Shown: positions 24,804 to 33,330 of the stretch, in pieces
Layout: each line of letters opens with the position of its first letter
Numbering within the stretch: position 1 is the stretch's first letter
Assembly (NCBI GenBank): GCA_022820805.1
Contig: JAJEEV010000052.1
Coordinates: forward strand, 1 to 61,001
Length of the DNA stretch: 61,001 bases
Source: Acidimicrobiia bacterium
Lineage (GTDB): Bacteria > Actinomycetota > Acidimicrobiia > Acidimicrobiales > Aldehydirespiratoraceae
Direction: 5' to 3'
Notes under the pieces: generated by a model
Seen by the model: only the letters and a program-made list of their open reading frames with translations
Databases searched by the model: none
What the model was told of the DNA's origin: nothing
Translations under genes and position numbers: made by a program

Positions 24804-25372
24804 ATGGTGGAGCGCCTCTGGGCCGGCTGGCGGATCCCCGCCATGATGACGACCGCGAGGCGGCCGCAGCCGGGGTCGCCGACTCGTCGGGCACCATCCC
24901 GGGAACCGTTCCCGGCGCCGGGACCGGTCCCGACGACGACACCGGCCAGAGCCTGTTCGAGGCCATCCTCGACTCGGGCCTGCCCGACGACAAGACCCAC
25001 ATCGTGTACCGGGGCGAGCGGGTGTTCGCCATCCTGAACCGCTACCCGTACTCGACGGGCCACCTGCTGATCCTGCCCTACCGGGCCGTCGGCGACCTCG
25101 AGGGCCTCGACACCGGCGAGCGCCGCGAGCTGTGGGACACCGTCCACGACGCAGTGGCCGCGGTGAAGGCCGCGTTCTCGCCCGACGGGGTCAACGTGGG
25201 CGCCAACCTCGGCGAGGGCGCGGGACCCAGCGTCCACGACCACGTCCACATCCACGTGCTGCCCCGCTGGCGCTCCGACACCAACTTCATGACGGCCCTG
25301 GCCGACGTGAGGGTCCTGCCCCAGAGCCTCCAGGAGTGCTGGGAGCGCCTGACAGCCGCCTGGCCGGACTAG
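24804..25372 (+). CDS. HIT-family AP4A phosphorylase/hydrolase with an N-terminal frameshift
   Basis: The C-terminal part (ERVFAILNRYPYSTGHLLIL and the HIT motif VHDHVHIHVLPRW) is a clear actinobacterial HIT hydrolase acting on dinucleoside polyphosphates. The family N-terminus, MVERLWAGWRIP, is encoded from ATG 24804 just after thrS but in a different frame from the rest. The switch falls at the C4 run 24836-24839: one more C would give a continuous protein (WRIPRHDDDREAAAAG...). Downstream the correct frame is open (QSLFEAILDSGLPDDKTHIV) and reaches the next start, GTG 25004, which would delete about 67 residues. The CxxC zinc motif of some relatives is absent. Causes could be a sequencing/assembly slip, a recent mutation, or frameshifting. 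Confidence 0.75.
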
Positions 25373-25518
25373 CTGAGCGGGCCACGCGGACAGGAGAGCC
25401 GGTCGCGGCGCGGCGGTGTAACTCCCGCTCTTGTTCGCTGCGCTCACGGGCCGCTCGGGCCACGGCCTCGCCCGTATGAACCGGACTGGCGTGCCGGTTC
25501 GCTCGGCCTCCGGGCTAG
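25369..25518 (-). repeat. Interspersed repeat copy R5 (minus orientation)
   Basis: This copy is bounded by CTAG on both sides (25369-25372 and 25515-25518). The left CTAG contains the stop codon of the HIT gene, and the right one abuts the stop of the convergent molybdenum hydroxylase gene. The core is on the minus strand (cccgctcttgttcgctgcgc, gggccacggcctcgcccgta). Confidence 0.85.
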
Positions 25519-27765
25519 CTACCCGTCGACGGCTGAGCCCTGGAGGCCGGCCAGGACGTGGTCGGGGGTGAGGGGGAAGCTGTCGAACCAGACGCCGGTG
25601 GCGTCGTGGAGGGCGGCCACCATCGCGGGGGCGTAGGGGATCATGCCCATCTCGGCCATGCCGCGGGCGCCCCAGGGGCCGTGGGGGTCGGCCAGCTCCA
25701 GCACCACGCTGTCGACGTGGGTCGGTATGTCGCCGATGCCGGGCATCAGGTAGGTGCTCAGCCGCGTGTTCTGCAAGCGGCCCCCGTCGGAGCGGAGGTT
25801 CTCGCTGACGGCGTAGCCGTGGGCCTGGATCACCGAGCCCTCGATCTGGCCCACCACCAGCTTCGGGTTGATGGCCTTGCCCACGTCGTGGGCGCTGACC
25901 ACCCGGTTCACCCTGATATGGCCGGTGCCGGTGTCGACGGTGAGGTCGACATGCTGGGCCACGTAGCCGTAAGAGAAGTTCGGCGCGCCGCTGCCGTCGA
26001 CCGGGTCGAGCATCTCGGTGGGGGGCGGCACGTAGCGGAAACGGCCCACCGCGGGGCGCTGGCCGTCGCGCCATGCCTTCTCGGCCTCCTCGGCCGCGCC
26101 CAGGATGGCGTTGCCCGACATCCAGGTGAGCCTCGATGCCGAGGCCGAGCCGGCGTCGCCGGAGGTGGCGGTGTCGGAGAAGCGGCGCTCGATGCGGTCG
26201 GCGGGCAGGCCGGTCGCTTCCGCAGCCATCTGCACCAGCACGGTGTGGGCCCCCTGGCCTACATCGGCGCCGGCGTGGTACAGCTCGGCCCGTTGCGGCT
26301 CGCCGGAGTCCTCGTCGCCGTGAAGCACGATCTCGGCCTCGCAGCGCTCGGGGAAGCCGAAGGAGAACCCGACGTTCTTGAACGAGCAGGCGAAGCCTCG
26401 CCCCCGGCGCACGGCCGACGGGTCGGCTGGCAGCGACGGGAACGGGCTGAAGTCCGGGACCGCCTCGCCGGCGGTCGACTCGGCGGCCTCGGCGCAGCTG
26501 TCGATCACCTCGGGCATGGTCACGCCCTCGGGCAGCGGCGTCTGGGTGATGCCGATGCTGCCCTCGCGCACCGTGTTGATGCGGCGCAACTCCACCGGGT
26601 CGATGCCCAGCGCCTCGGCCAGTTTGTTCATCTGGCACTCCGCCGCGAACGCGCCCTGGGGGCCGCCGAAGCCCCGGAAGGCGCCCGCGGGGGTGGCGCT
26701 GGTGTACACCGCGAGGCTGTCGATCTCGGCGTTGGGAACCTCGTAGGGGCCGGACTGGTGCAGGTGGCAGTTGCCCAGCACCTTGTTGGAGGTGAAGTTG
26801 TAGGCGCCGGCGTCGAGCCAGGCCGTGCTCTTGACCGCGGTGATCCGGCCGTCGCGCCTGGCCCCCCACCGGGCGGTGATGCGGCCCCGGTGGCGCTTGC
26901 CGTGCCCGACGATCGACTCCTCGCGGGACCACACCGTGCCCACCGGCCGGTGGATGCCCCGCTCGTGGAGCCTGACCGCGGCGACGGCCAGGACGATCTG
27001 GATGGAGATGTCCTCCCGCCCGCCGAAGGCCCCGCCGATGGCCGGATAGATCACCCGCACCCGCTCGACGGGCACGTCCAGGGCGTGGGCGATCTGCTCC
27101 TGGTCCTCGTGGGTCCATTGGCCGGCAACCTCGACGGTGACCCGGCCCTCGTCGTCGATGTAGGCCAGCCCGGCCTCCGGCTGCAGGTAGGCGTGCTCCT
27201 GGTAGGGGAACTCGTAGGTGGACTCCACCACCACGTCGGCATCGGCCCACCCTTGCTCCATGTCGCCCTTGCGGAGCCGCAGCGAGTAGTAGACGTTGCT
27301 GGGCTTGCCGTTCTCGGGATGCAGCAGCGTGTCGGAGGCCAGCGACTCGTCGATGTCGGCCAGTACCGGCAACCCCTCCCAGCGCGACGTGACCGCCGCC
27401 GCGCCGGCCCGGGCCGCTTCGGGCGTCTCGGCGACCACCAGCGCCAGCCGGTCGGCCTCCCAGCGCGACACGTCGCAGGCGACGTCACTGCGTCCGGTGT
27501 GCTGGAGGCCCACGAAGACGGGGTGGTCGGTCATGGTGAGGCCGTACTCGTTCACCGGCACGTCAGCCGAGCCGAACACGTCCACCACGCCGTCGACGGC
27601 CCGCGCCGCGGAGAAGTCGACGTCCAGCAGCCGGGCGTGGGGCTGGTCGGTGAACACCACCATGGACCACAGGGCGTCGGGACCGATGCGGTCGCTGCCG
27701 TAGGCCGCCTGCCCGGTGAGCTTGGCCGCGGCGTCGATGCGGGCCGCCGACTGTCCGACGCTCAT
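25519..27765 (-). CDS. Molybdenum hydroxylase large subunit (xanthine dehydrogenase family)
   Basis: The 748-residue subunit binds the molybdopterin cofactor and the substrate. Family landmarks are AIGGAFGGRED, TPAGAFRGFGGPQGAFAAE, HDVGKAINPKLVVGQIEG and the C-terminal GARGMAEMG, where the catalytic Glu is kept but the usual GxGE reads GMAE. Together with the FAD/iron-sulfur partner it would hydroxylate an N-heterocycle or aldehyde. The purine-rich gene content 5 kb downstream makes a purine or methylpurine substrate attractive (caffeine dehydrogenase belongs to this family), but that is inference; nicotine-, CO- and aldehyde-type enzymes share the fold. Its start overlaps the partner's stop by four bases. 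Confidence 0.85.
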   Translation of the reverse strand: MSVGQSAARIDAAAKLTGQAAYGSDRIGPDALWSMVVFTDQPHARLLDVDFSAARAVDGVVDVFGSADVPVNEYGLTMTDHPVFVGLQHTGRSDVACDVSRWEADRLALVVAETPEAARAGAAAVTSRWEGLPVLADIDESLASDTLLHPENGKPSNVYYSLRLRKGDMEQGWADADVVVESTYEFPYQEHAYLQPEAGLAYIDDEGRVTVEVAGQWTHEDQEQIAHALDVPVERVRVIYPAIGGAFGGREDISIQIVLAVAAVRLHERGIHRPVGTVWSREESIVGHGKRHRGRITARWGARRDGRITAVKSTAWLDAGAYNFTSNKVLGNCHLHQSGPYEVPNAEIDSLAVYTSATPAGAFRGFGGPQGAFAAECQMNKLAEALGIDPVELRRINTVREGSIGITQTPLPEGVTMPEVIDSCAEAAESTAGEAVPDFSPFPSLPADPSAVRRGRGFACSFKNVGFSFGFPERCEAEIVLHGDEDSGEPQRAELYHAGADVGQGAHTVLVQMAAEATGLPADRIERRFSDTATSGDAGSASASRLTWMSGNAILGAAEEAEKAWRDGQRPAVGRFRYVPPPTEMLDPVDGSGAPNFSYGYVAQHVDLTVDTGTGHIRVNRVVSAHDVGKAINPKLVVGQIEGSVIQAHGYAVSENLRSDGGRLQNTRLSTYLMPGIGDIPTHVDSVVLELADPHGPWGARGMAEMGMIPYAPAMVAALHDATGVWFDSFPLTPDHVLAGLQGSAVDG

Positions 27766-29291
27766 GACACTCGAACCTTGCTATCGCTTGGGGAGGCCTG
27801 CTGGACAGCTCCCGTCAGGGCGTCGATGATGCCGTAGTAGCCGGTGCAACGGCACAGGTTGCCGGCCAGGCCGTGCTCCACCTGGGTCCGGCTGGGGTTG
27901 GGCTCCTCGGCCGCGAGCATGACCGCGCTCATCACGAACCCCGGCGTGCAGAACCCGCACTGGACGCCCTCGCAGTCGGCCAGTGCCTGCTGGACGGGGT
28001 GAAGGCCGCCTTCGGGAGGGGCGACGCCCTCCACGGTGGTGACGGCCGCCCCGTCGGCGCGGGCCGCGGGCACGAGACACGACAGCACGGCCTGACCGTC
28101 GAGGTGCACAGTGCAGGCCCCGCACTCGCCCTCGGCGCAGCCCTCCTTGGTTCCCAGCAGGCCGAGATCGAGTCGCAGCCAGTCGAGCAGGGTGCGGCGG
28201 GCCGCGTTGGCCCCGTGCCGCTCGACTCCGTTGACGATGCAGGCGATCGAGTCGGAGTCGGTGATGACCCGCGGCGCGGGCGCGCCCTCCGTCGGTGTGC
28301 CGTAACCGCGACAAGTAATGATCAGGTCAGAGTCGGCGACATCCCGCGGCGCCGGAGCCACCAGCCGGGGCGGGCGCTCGGGCCAGGTCGACGCCTCGGT
28401 GCCCGCGGCCAGCGACTGCAGGGCCCGCTTGACCACCACCGCGGTGGTGTGGCTGCGGTACTCGGCGGTGGATCGCAGGTCGTCGATCGGGGTGACCGCA
28501 GCCCGGGCCGCGGCAGCCACCTCAGCGGCGGCGTCTGCCAGCGGCCGGCCCGCTGCGATGGAGCCCGCGCCGGGAACCAGCTCGATGGTGGGGCCGACGC
28601 TGCCGAGGGCCACCACCAGGTCGGCCACCGTGCCGTCGCCGGCGTCGGTGACCACCGCGGCGGCGTGGACCACGGAGATCGCCTGCGCCCTGCGCAGTCC
28701 CAGCTTCACGAAGACGCCGCGCCGGGCCCCGCCCAGGGCGTCGAAGGCGACCCCGGTCACGAGCTCGCCCGGTCGCAGCGCAGTGGTCCGGAAGCCGGTG
28801 AAGAACTCCTCGATGCCCATCGTGCGCTCGCCGCCGGACGCCGACGCCACCGTCACGTCGGCTCCGAGTGCGTACAGCGCCGAGATGGTGTCGTTGGCCG
28901 GGCTGGCGGTGACGATGTTGCCCACGATGGTGGCCCGGTTGCGCAGCTGCGGCCCGCCGACCTCCAGGCAGGCCTGGGCCAGGGGCAGGCCCGCGGTGAG
29001 CATCCGCTCGGCGGCCACCACATCGGCGTGGGTGACGAGCGGCCCCAGCTCGACCCTGCCGTCCCGCTCGGTGATGGTGTCGAGGCCGTCGAGGACGCTC
29101 AAGTCCACGAGCGTGTCGATCCCGTCCCGTACCCCGCGGCTGAGTTCGAGCAGCAGATCGGTGCCGCCCGCGATGACTCTGGCCGAGGGGCCGTGCGCGC
29201 CCAGCACCTCCAGAGCGTCTTCCAACGACTCGGGCGCTACATATCGTCTGATCGGATCGGCCCGTCGCTGGGCTTCGTGGAGTTGGCTCAT
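27762..29291 (-). CDS. Fused FAD-binding / [2Fe-2S] subunit of molybdenum hydroxylase
   Basis: This 509-residue protein joins two subunits that are usually separate. Residues 1-300 are the FAD domain (ARVIAGGTDLLLELSRG, TIVGNIVTASPANDTISALY). Residues 345-509 are the small subunit, with the plant-type cluster CAEGECGACTVHLDG...LSC and the second cluster CGFCTPG...NLCRCTGYYG. Electrons would pass from the Mo site through both clusters to FAD. The order FAD then Fe-S is the reverse of eukaryotic xanthine dehydrogenase. The ATG lies only 11 bases after the 3' end of tRNA-Pro on the same strand, and no Shine-Dalgarno is visible. Confidence 0.88.
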   Translation of the reverse strand: MSQLHEAQRRADPIRRYVAPESLEDALEVLGAHGPSARVIAGGTDLLLELSRGVRDGIDTLVDLSVLDGLDTITERDGRVELGPLVTHADVVAAERMLTAGLPLAQACLEVGGPQLRNRATIVGNIVTASPANDTISALYALGADVTVASASGGERTMGIEEFFTGFRTTALRPGELVTGVAFDALGGARRGVFVKLGLRRAQAISVVHAAAVVTDAGDGTVADLVVALGSVGPTIELVPGAGSIAAGRPLADAAAEVAAAARAAVTPIDDLRSTAEYRSHTTAVVVKRALQSLAAGTEASTWPERPPRLVAPAPRDVADSDLIITCRGYGTPTEGAPAPRVITDSDSIACIVNGVERHGANAARRTLLDWLRLDLGLLGTKEGCAEGECGACTVHLDGQAVLSCLVPAARADGAAVTTVEGVAPPEGGLHPVQQALADCEGVQCGFCTPGFVMSAVMLAAEEPNPSRTQVEHGLAGNLCRCTGYYGIIDALTGAVQQASPSDSKVRVS

Positions 29292-29302
29292 GAGAGTTCG
29301 GG

Positions 29303-29376
29303 TCGGGACGGCCGGATTTGAACCGGCGACCCCCTGCTCCCAAAGCAGGTGCGCTACCTGGCTGCGCCACGTCCCG
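29303..29376 (-). tRNA. tRNA-Pro (TGG)
   Basis: A 74-nt cloverleaf is read on the minus strand from 29376. It has acceptor CGGGACG/CGTCCCG, D arm GCGC/GCGC, anticodon stem CCTGC/GCAGG with loop TTTGGGA (anticodon TGG), T arm GCCGG-TTCAAAT-CCGGC, and discriminator A. CCA is not fully encoded. It lies immediately upstream of the molybdenum hydroxylase operon in the same direction. Confidence 0.95.
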
Positions 29377-29423
29377 TGCGACGAATCAGGCTACCGACGG
29401 GCCGCCTTGCTCTCCAAGCTCGC

Positions 29424-30587
29424 TCACCGGGACCGGGGCAGCCCCAGCCAGCCCTCGGCCACCAGGTTGCGGTTGATCTCGCTGGTGCCCCCGTAGATGG
29501 CGGTGACCGGCGCGTGGCGGAAGTGCTCCTCGATGCGCCCGTCCATGTGGGCATCGGGATCGTCGTGGGTGAGCAGCCCGTCGGTGCCCATCATGTCGAG
29601 GAACCAGGAGCAGTGCCTCTTGTAGGACTCCGAGGCGAACAGCTTGGTCATCGACCCCTCCACCCCGAACATCACCCCCTGCGACGCCAGCGCGGCGGTG
29701 TGGTAGGCGAAGCTGCGGCTCACCTCCACGTCGATCATGGCCTGCACCAGGCGGCTGCGCACGTCGTCGTCGTCGATGGGACGGGTGCCGTCGTCCCGGC
29801 TCCTGCGGGCCCAGTCGACGGCAGCCTCGATGACGGGGGGCGACGGGAACTGCCCCCCGGCGATGCCTCGCTCGTACTTGAGGGCCGTCTTCATGACGTC
29901 CCAGCCGCCGTTGACCTCGCCGAGGCGCCATTCGTCGCCCAGGCGCACATCGTCGTAGAAGGTGGCGTTCGACCGATCCGTTCCCATGGTCTCGACCGGC
30001 TGGATCTCTATCCCGGGCGAGTCCAGGGGCACCACGAAGAAGGTGAGGCCGCGGTGCTTGGGGACGTCCGGATCGGTGCGGGTGAGCAGCAGGACGTAGT
30101 CGGCGACATGGGCCAGCGTTGTCCACATCTTCGAGCCGTTGATGATCCAGTCGCCGCCGTCGCGCTCGGCCCGGGTGCGGGCCGCGGCCACATCGGAGCC
30201 GGACTCGGGTTCGCTGTAGCCGAAGCATCCGAGGGCCTCCCCCGCCAGCAGGCGGGGAACAGCCGCGGACTGCAGGAACTCGTTGCCGTGCTCGAGGATC
30301 ACCGACACCGTCACCACAGCCACCCCGAGAGCGTCGGCGGATGCCTGATGGAGCTGGAGCTCCTCCAGCATCACGCACAGCTCCACCGGATCCATCCCGC
30401 CGCCGCCGAGCTCGGCCGGGACCGCGCCCGACAGCCAGCCCCGCTCGGCGATGGCCCGGTGCAGAGCAGGGGAGTGGATGGTGCCGTCCCTTGTGGCGGC
30501 GATCATGTCGGCGGTGAGGTGCTCGGCCAGGAACTGTCGAACCTCGGCCCGGAACGCCTCGGCCTGCGCCGGCAGGGTGAAGTCCAT
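29424..30587 (-). CDS. Acyl-CoA dehydrogenase, second subunit of pair
   Basis: The 387-residue flavoprotein oxidises an acyl-CoA to the enoyl-CoA. Typical stretches are CFGYSEPESGSDVAAARTRA, DWIINGSKMWTTLAHVAD, VMKTALKYERG and AIYGGTSEINRNLVAEGWLG. The position matching the catalytic Glu of medium-chain enzymes (YEGT) is Gly (YGGT), as in many long-chain and heteromeric FadE proteins that place the base elsewhere. Its ATG overlaps the upstream gene's stop (TGATG), so the two are probably made 1:1. The longer open frame to 31493 runs antiparallel through the partner gene and is rejected. Confidence 0.87.
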   Translation of the reverse strand: MDFTLPAQAEAFRAEVRQFLAEHLTADMIAATRDGTIHSPALHRAIAERGWLSGAVPAELGGGGMDPVELCVMLEELQLHQASADALGVAVVTVSVILEHGNEFLQSAAVPRLLAGEALGCFGYSEPESGSDVAAARTRAERDGGDWIINGSKMWTTLAHVADYVLLLTRTDPDVPKHRGLTFFVVPLDSPGIEIQPVETMGTDRSNATFYDDVRLGDEWRLGEVNGGWDVMKTALKYERGIAGGQFPSPPVIEAAVDWARRSRDDGTRPIDDDDVRSRLVQAMIDVEVSRSFAYHTAALASQGVMFGVEGSMTKLFASESYKRHCSWFLDMMGTDGLLTHDDPDAHMDGRIEEHFRHAPVTAIYGGTSEINRNLVAEGWLGLPRSR

Positions 30588-31618
30588 CAGGCGGCCCGAC
30601 CCTTGGGGCCCAGGTCGTGCTCGGCGAGCCGGGCCACTTCGGCCGCGGGCTCGCCGAGCTGCAGCAGCCAGGCCGCGGCCCGCCGGTAGTAGAGCTGCAC
30701 GTCGTACTCGGCGCTGTAGCCGTATCCGCCGTGGTACTGGAGCACCCGGTCGGATGCGAAGCGGGCCGACTCCGCCCCGAACAGCAGCGCCATCGACGCG
30801 AGCCGCCCCCCGCCGGGGTGGCCGGCGTCCAATTCGCTGACGGCCCGGAAGGCGAGCAGGCGGGCGCCCTCGGCGCGGGTGGCCGCGTCGGCCAGACCGT
30901 GCTGCACCGCCTGGAACGACCCGACCGGCACGCCGAACTGGTGGCGCTGCTTGACGTAGGCGACGCCCATGGCCAGCACCTCGCTGGCCAGACCCGTGTA
31001 GGCCACCGCCATCAGGGCCTTCCACTCGGTCAGCGCTGCGTTCCAGGCGTCTCGGGCGGCCTCGCCGGTGGCGATGACCGCGGCGCCGGAGAGGTCCCTG
31101 TCGGCGAGGGGCAGGTCGGCGGTGTTGGGCCGGGCCTCGCCGGGCGGCTCGCTGCGGTCGAGGACCAGCGCGCCGTCGCGCAGACCGGTCACCACATCGG
31201 CCACCGCGCCGGCGGGGACCAGCCGGGCGGAACCACCGGTGGAGACCGGCCGCAAGGCGAGCGTGGCCATGAGATCGCCTGACACCACCGCATCGCGAAG
31301 CTCTCGAGGCACGCCGCGGCCGGCCCCGGTGCACAGCAGCCGGGCCGTGACTGCGTGCTCGACCAGCGGCACGGGCGCGATCCGCCGTCCCCACTCGTAG
31401 ACCACCACGGCCAGGTCCACGAGCGAGGCGCCGCCACCGTCGGCTGCCGGTACGGCCATGCCCGGCGCCCCGGCCGCGGCCAGCTTGTGCCACAGACCCC
31501 GGTCGAACCCGCCGCGGCCCTCGGCTGCCCGCACAACCTCCGGTGTCGCCTCACGCGCGAACAGATCGCCGAAGGCCTCGCTGACGGCCTGCTGATCCTC
31601 CGAGTAGCGGGTTCGCAC
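30587..31618 (-). CDS. Acyl-CoA dehydrogenase-like protein, first subunit of pair
   Basis: The 343-residue protein is a shorter, more divergent member of the family. The C-terminal half is recognisable (VKQRHQFGVPVGSFQAVQHG, LQYHGGYGYSAEYDVQLYYR), while the N-terminal half has lost most substrate-loop motifs. Paired divergent/canonical FadE genes usually encode alpha2beta2 acyl-CoA dehydrogenases such as those for steroid side chains. GTG 31618 has no clear Shine-Dalgarno. The natural substrate is unknown. Confidence 0.8.
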   Translation of the reverse strand: MRTRYSEDQQAVSEAFGDLFAREATPEVVRAAEGRGGFDRGLWHKLAAAGAPGMAVPAADGGGASLVDLAVVVYEWGRRIAPVPLVEHAVTARLLCTGAGRGVPRELRDAVVSGDLMATLALRPVSTGGSARLVPAGAVADVVTGLRDGALVLDRSEPPGEARPNTADLPLADRDLSGAAVIATGEAARDAWNAALTEWKALMAVAYTGLASEVLAMGVAYVKQRHQFGVPVGSFQAVQHGLADAATRAEGARLLAFRAVSELDAGHPGGGRLASMALLFGAESARFASDRVLQYHGGYGYSAEYDVQLYYRRAAAWLLQLGEPAAEVARLAEHDLGPKGRAA

Positions 31619-31723
31619 GGTCGGTGTCGCTCCAGCCGACTCTCGATCAGGGGGTGCTGCGGGCCCGGTCGAGGGCTCGCCGGGCCTGGCGCACGACCGG
31701 GGCGTACCGATAGGAGCGCGGGC

Positions 31724-32668
31724 TCACGCCCGGGCCACCTGCTCGGCGATCCACCGGTAGGTCTCGGCCATTCCGGAGCGCAGGTCGTGGCGGGGCGTCC
31801 AGCCGAGCGCCTTGATCCGCTCATGGCTGAAGTTGCGGGCCTCGACCCCCAGCGGGCCGTCCACGGCCCGGATCTCGATGCGCTTGCCCGCCACGTCCGC
31901 CACGACGTTCACGAGATCCGCGATGGTCACCCTCTCGTCGGGACCGATGTTCGTCGGGCGCTCCTCACCGGAGCGGGCGAGGAGCACGACCGCGTCCACC
32001 AAGTCATCTACGTAGACGAAGGTCCGGATCGTCGTGCCGCCGCCGAAGACGTCGATGGTCCCGCCGTCGGGCGCCTCCGCAACCTTGCGGGCAATGGCCG
32101 CGGGAGCCTTCTCCCGGCCGCCCCGCCATGTGCCGTAGGGGCCGTAGCAGTTCTCGAAACGCCCGATCCGGGCCTCGAAGCCGTGACGCCGGGCGAAGGC
32201 CGACACCATGCGCTCGGCGTAGAGCTTCTCCCAGCCGTACTCGTTGTGAGGGTTGGCCGGGTAGGCGTCGTTCTCGGTCAGCGGGGACTCGTCGGGAGCC
32301 ATGTCGCGGTACACGCACACCGACGACGACAGGAAATAGCGGGCGACACCGGCGGAGGCCGCGGCCGCCACCATGTTGGCGTTCACCGCGGCCGAGTTGC
32401 GCATGATCTCGCACTCCGCGGAGTGGATGAACTCCATGCCGCCCATGTCGGCCGCGAGCTGGTACACCTCGTCGAAGCCGCCGTCGAGCGCCTTGCGGCA
32501 GTCGTCCGCGTCGCGCAGGTCAAGGGTCAGGAACTCGTCGGCGGGAAGCTCCCGGTGCTCGTGCTCCACGCGGTCGACGGCTCGCACCCAGCAGCCGTCG
32601 GCGCTCAGCCGCGCCACGAGATGGCCCCCGATGAACCCTCCGGCACCGGCAACCAGGACCCTCTTCAC
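31724..32668 (-). CDS. NAD-dependent sugar epimerase, GDP-mannose 3,5-epimerase-like
   Basis: The 314-residue extended SDR protein has GAGGFIGG (residues 8-15) for NAD and YGWEK (Tyr144/Lys148). It carries several signatures of GDP-mannose 3,5-epimerase: QLAADMGGMEFI, SSSVCVY with Cys118 near the acid/base position, and GTWRGGREKAPAAIARK. That enzyme makes GDP-L-galactose in plants and bacterial homologues may feed surface polysaccharides. No glycosyltransferases or other sugar-nucleotide genes flank it. GTG 32668 is supported by GAAGGAG eight bases upstream. The 105-bp gap to the acyl-CoA dehydrogenase pair shows no further gene. Confidence 0.77.
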   Translation of the reverse strand: MKRVLVAGAGGFIGGHLVARLSADGCWVRAVDRVEHEHRELPADEFLTLDLRDADDCRKALDGGFDEVYQLAADMGGMEFIHSAECEIMRNSAAVNANMVAAAASAGVARYFLSSSVCVYRDMAPDESPLTENDAYPANPHNEYGWEKLYAERMVSAFARRHGFEARIGRFENCYGPYGTWRGGREKAPAAIARKVAEAPDGGTIDVFGGGTTIRTFVYVDDLVDAVVLLARSGEERPTNIGPDERVTIADLVNVVADVAGKRIEIRAVDGPLGVEARNFSHERIKALGWTPRHDLRSGMAETYRWIAEQVARA

Positions 32669-32753
32669 CCTGTTGGCTCCTTCCCGCCGGCCTAGCCCCG
32701 GCCGACACTAAGACGCTAACCCGGCGCCCGCGTTGAGACCCCCATCTCCAGGC

Positions 32754-32871
32754 GAGAGCCGTGGCTCTCTCCTTCGGCTGGGGAATACCCTGCCGGCATC
32801 CGCGGTTGTCCCGGGTGCAACTCGGAGAGCCGAACCCGGGTGCAACTCGGAGAGCCGAAGGAGTCAAGGAG
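32754..32871 (+). promoter_or_regulatory. Structured leader with 25-bp tandem duplication before the ArsI/CadI-like gene
   Basis: GAGAGCC(gt)GGCTCTC forms a palindrome at 32754-32769. A 25-bp unit beginning cccgggtgcaactcggag is exactly duplicated at 32810-32834 and 32835-32859. ctccttcggct (32769-32779) is complementary to agccgaaggag (32853-32863), which overlaps the Shine-Dalgarno region. An RNA that hides the ribosome-binding site, or a paired operator, is possible. Confidence 0.5.
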
Positions 32872-32876
32872 TACTG

Positions 32877-33302
32877 GTGAGACTGCAACTCGCTCTGAAC
32901 GTGGGGAATCTGGAAGAGGCGGTGGACTTCTACTCGAGGATGTTCGGGGTGGAGCCGGCCCGACGGAGGCCGGGATACGCCAACTTCGCCATCGACGAGC
33001 CGCCGCTGAAGCTGGTCCTCTTCGAGGCCTCCGACGGCGCGGCCGACGACTCCGGCTGCTGCGGGCCGGGCGGCACGATCAACCACCTCGGCGTGGAGAC
33101 CGAGACTGTCGAGCAGGTGCTGGAAGCCGAGATGCGCCTCACCGGGGCCGGCCTCGAAACCACGGGCGTGGACGACACCATGTGCTGCTACGCGGAGAAG
33201 TCCGAGACCTGGGTCACCGATCCCGACGGTTCCCGCTGGGAGTGGTACGTGCGAACCGGCGACAGCGAGGTCCTGGAGAACGTGGTGGTCGCCTCGCACT
33301 GA
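32877..33302 (+). CDS. ArsI/CadI-family VOC metalloenzyme
   Basis: This 141-residue vicinal-oxygen-chelate protein closely fits the ArsI (C-As lyase)/CadI group. Characteristic parts are GYANFAIDEPPLKLVLFE, NHLGVETET, the vicinal cysteine pair in DDTMCCYAEKSETWVTDPDG and EWYV. ArsI cleaves the carbon-arsenic bond of methylarsenite; CadI is a cadmium-induced protein. The usual arsR/arsM/acr3 neighbours are missing. GTG 32877 is chosen because AAGGAG precedes it by five bases and homology begins at LQLALNV; the longer frame from 32733 would translate the leader repeats. Confidence 0.85.
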   Translation: MRLQLALNVGNLEEAVDFYSRMFGVEPARRRPGYANFAIDEPPLKLVLFEASDGAADDSGCCGPGGTINHLGVETETVEQVLEAEMRLTGAGLETTGVDDTMCCYAEKSETWVTDPDGSRWEWYVRTGDSEVLENVVVASH

Positions 33303-33330
33303 GCGGTGGGCTAGCCACCTCTCTCAACAG

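Noticed and set aside
23765..27250. A 1161-residue minus-strand frame across thrS and the molybdenum hydroxylase gene
   Set aside because: It is antisense to thrS and out of frame with the hydroxylase, with low-complexity Arg/Gly composition typical of high-GC shadow frames.
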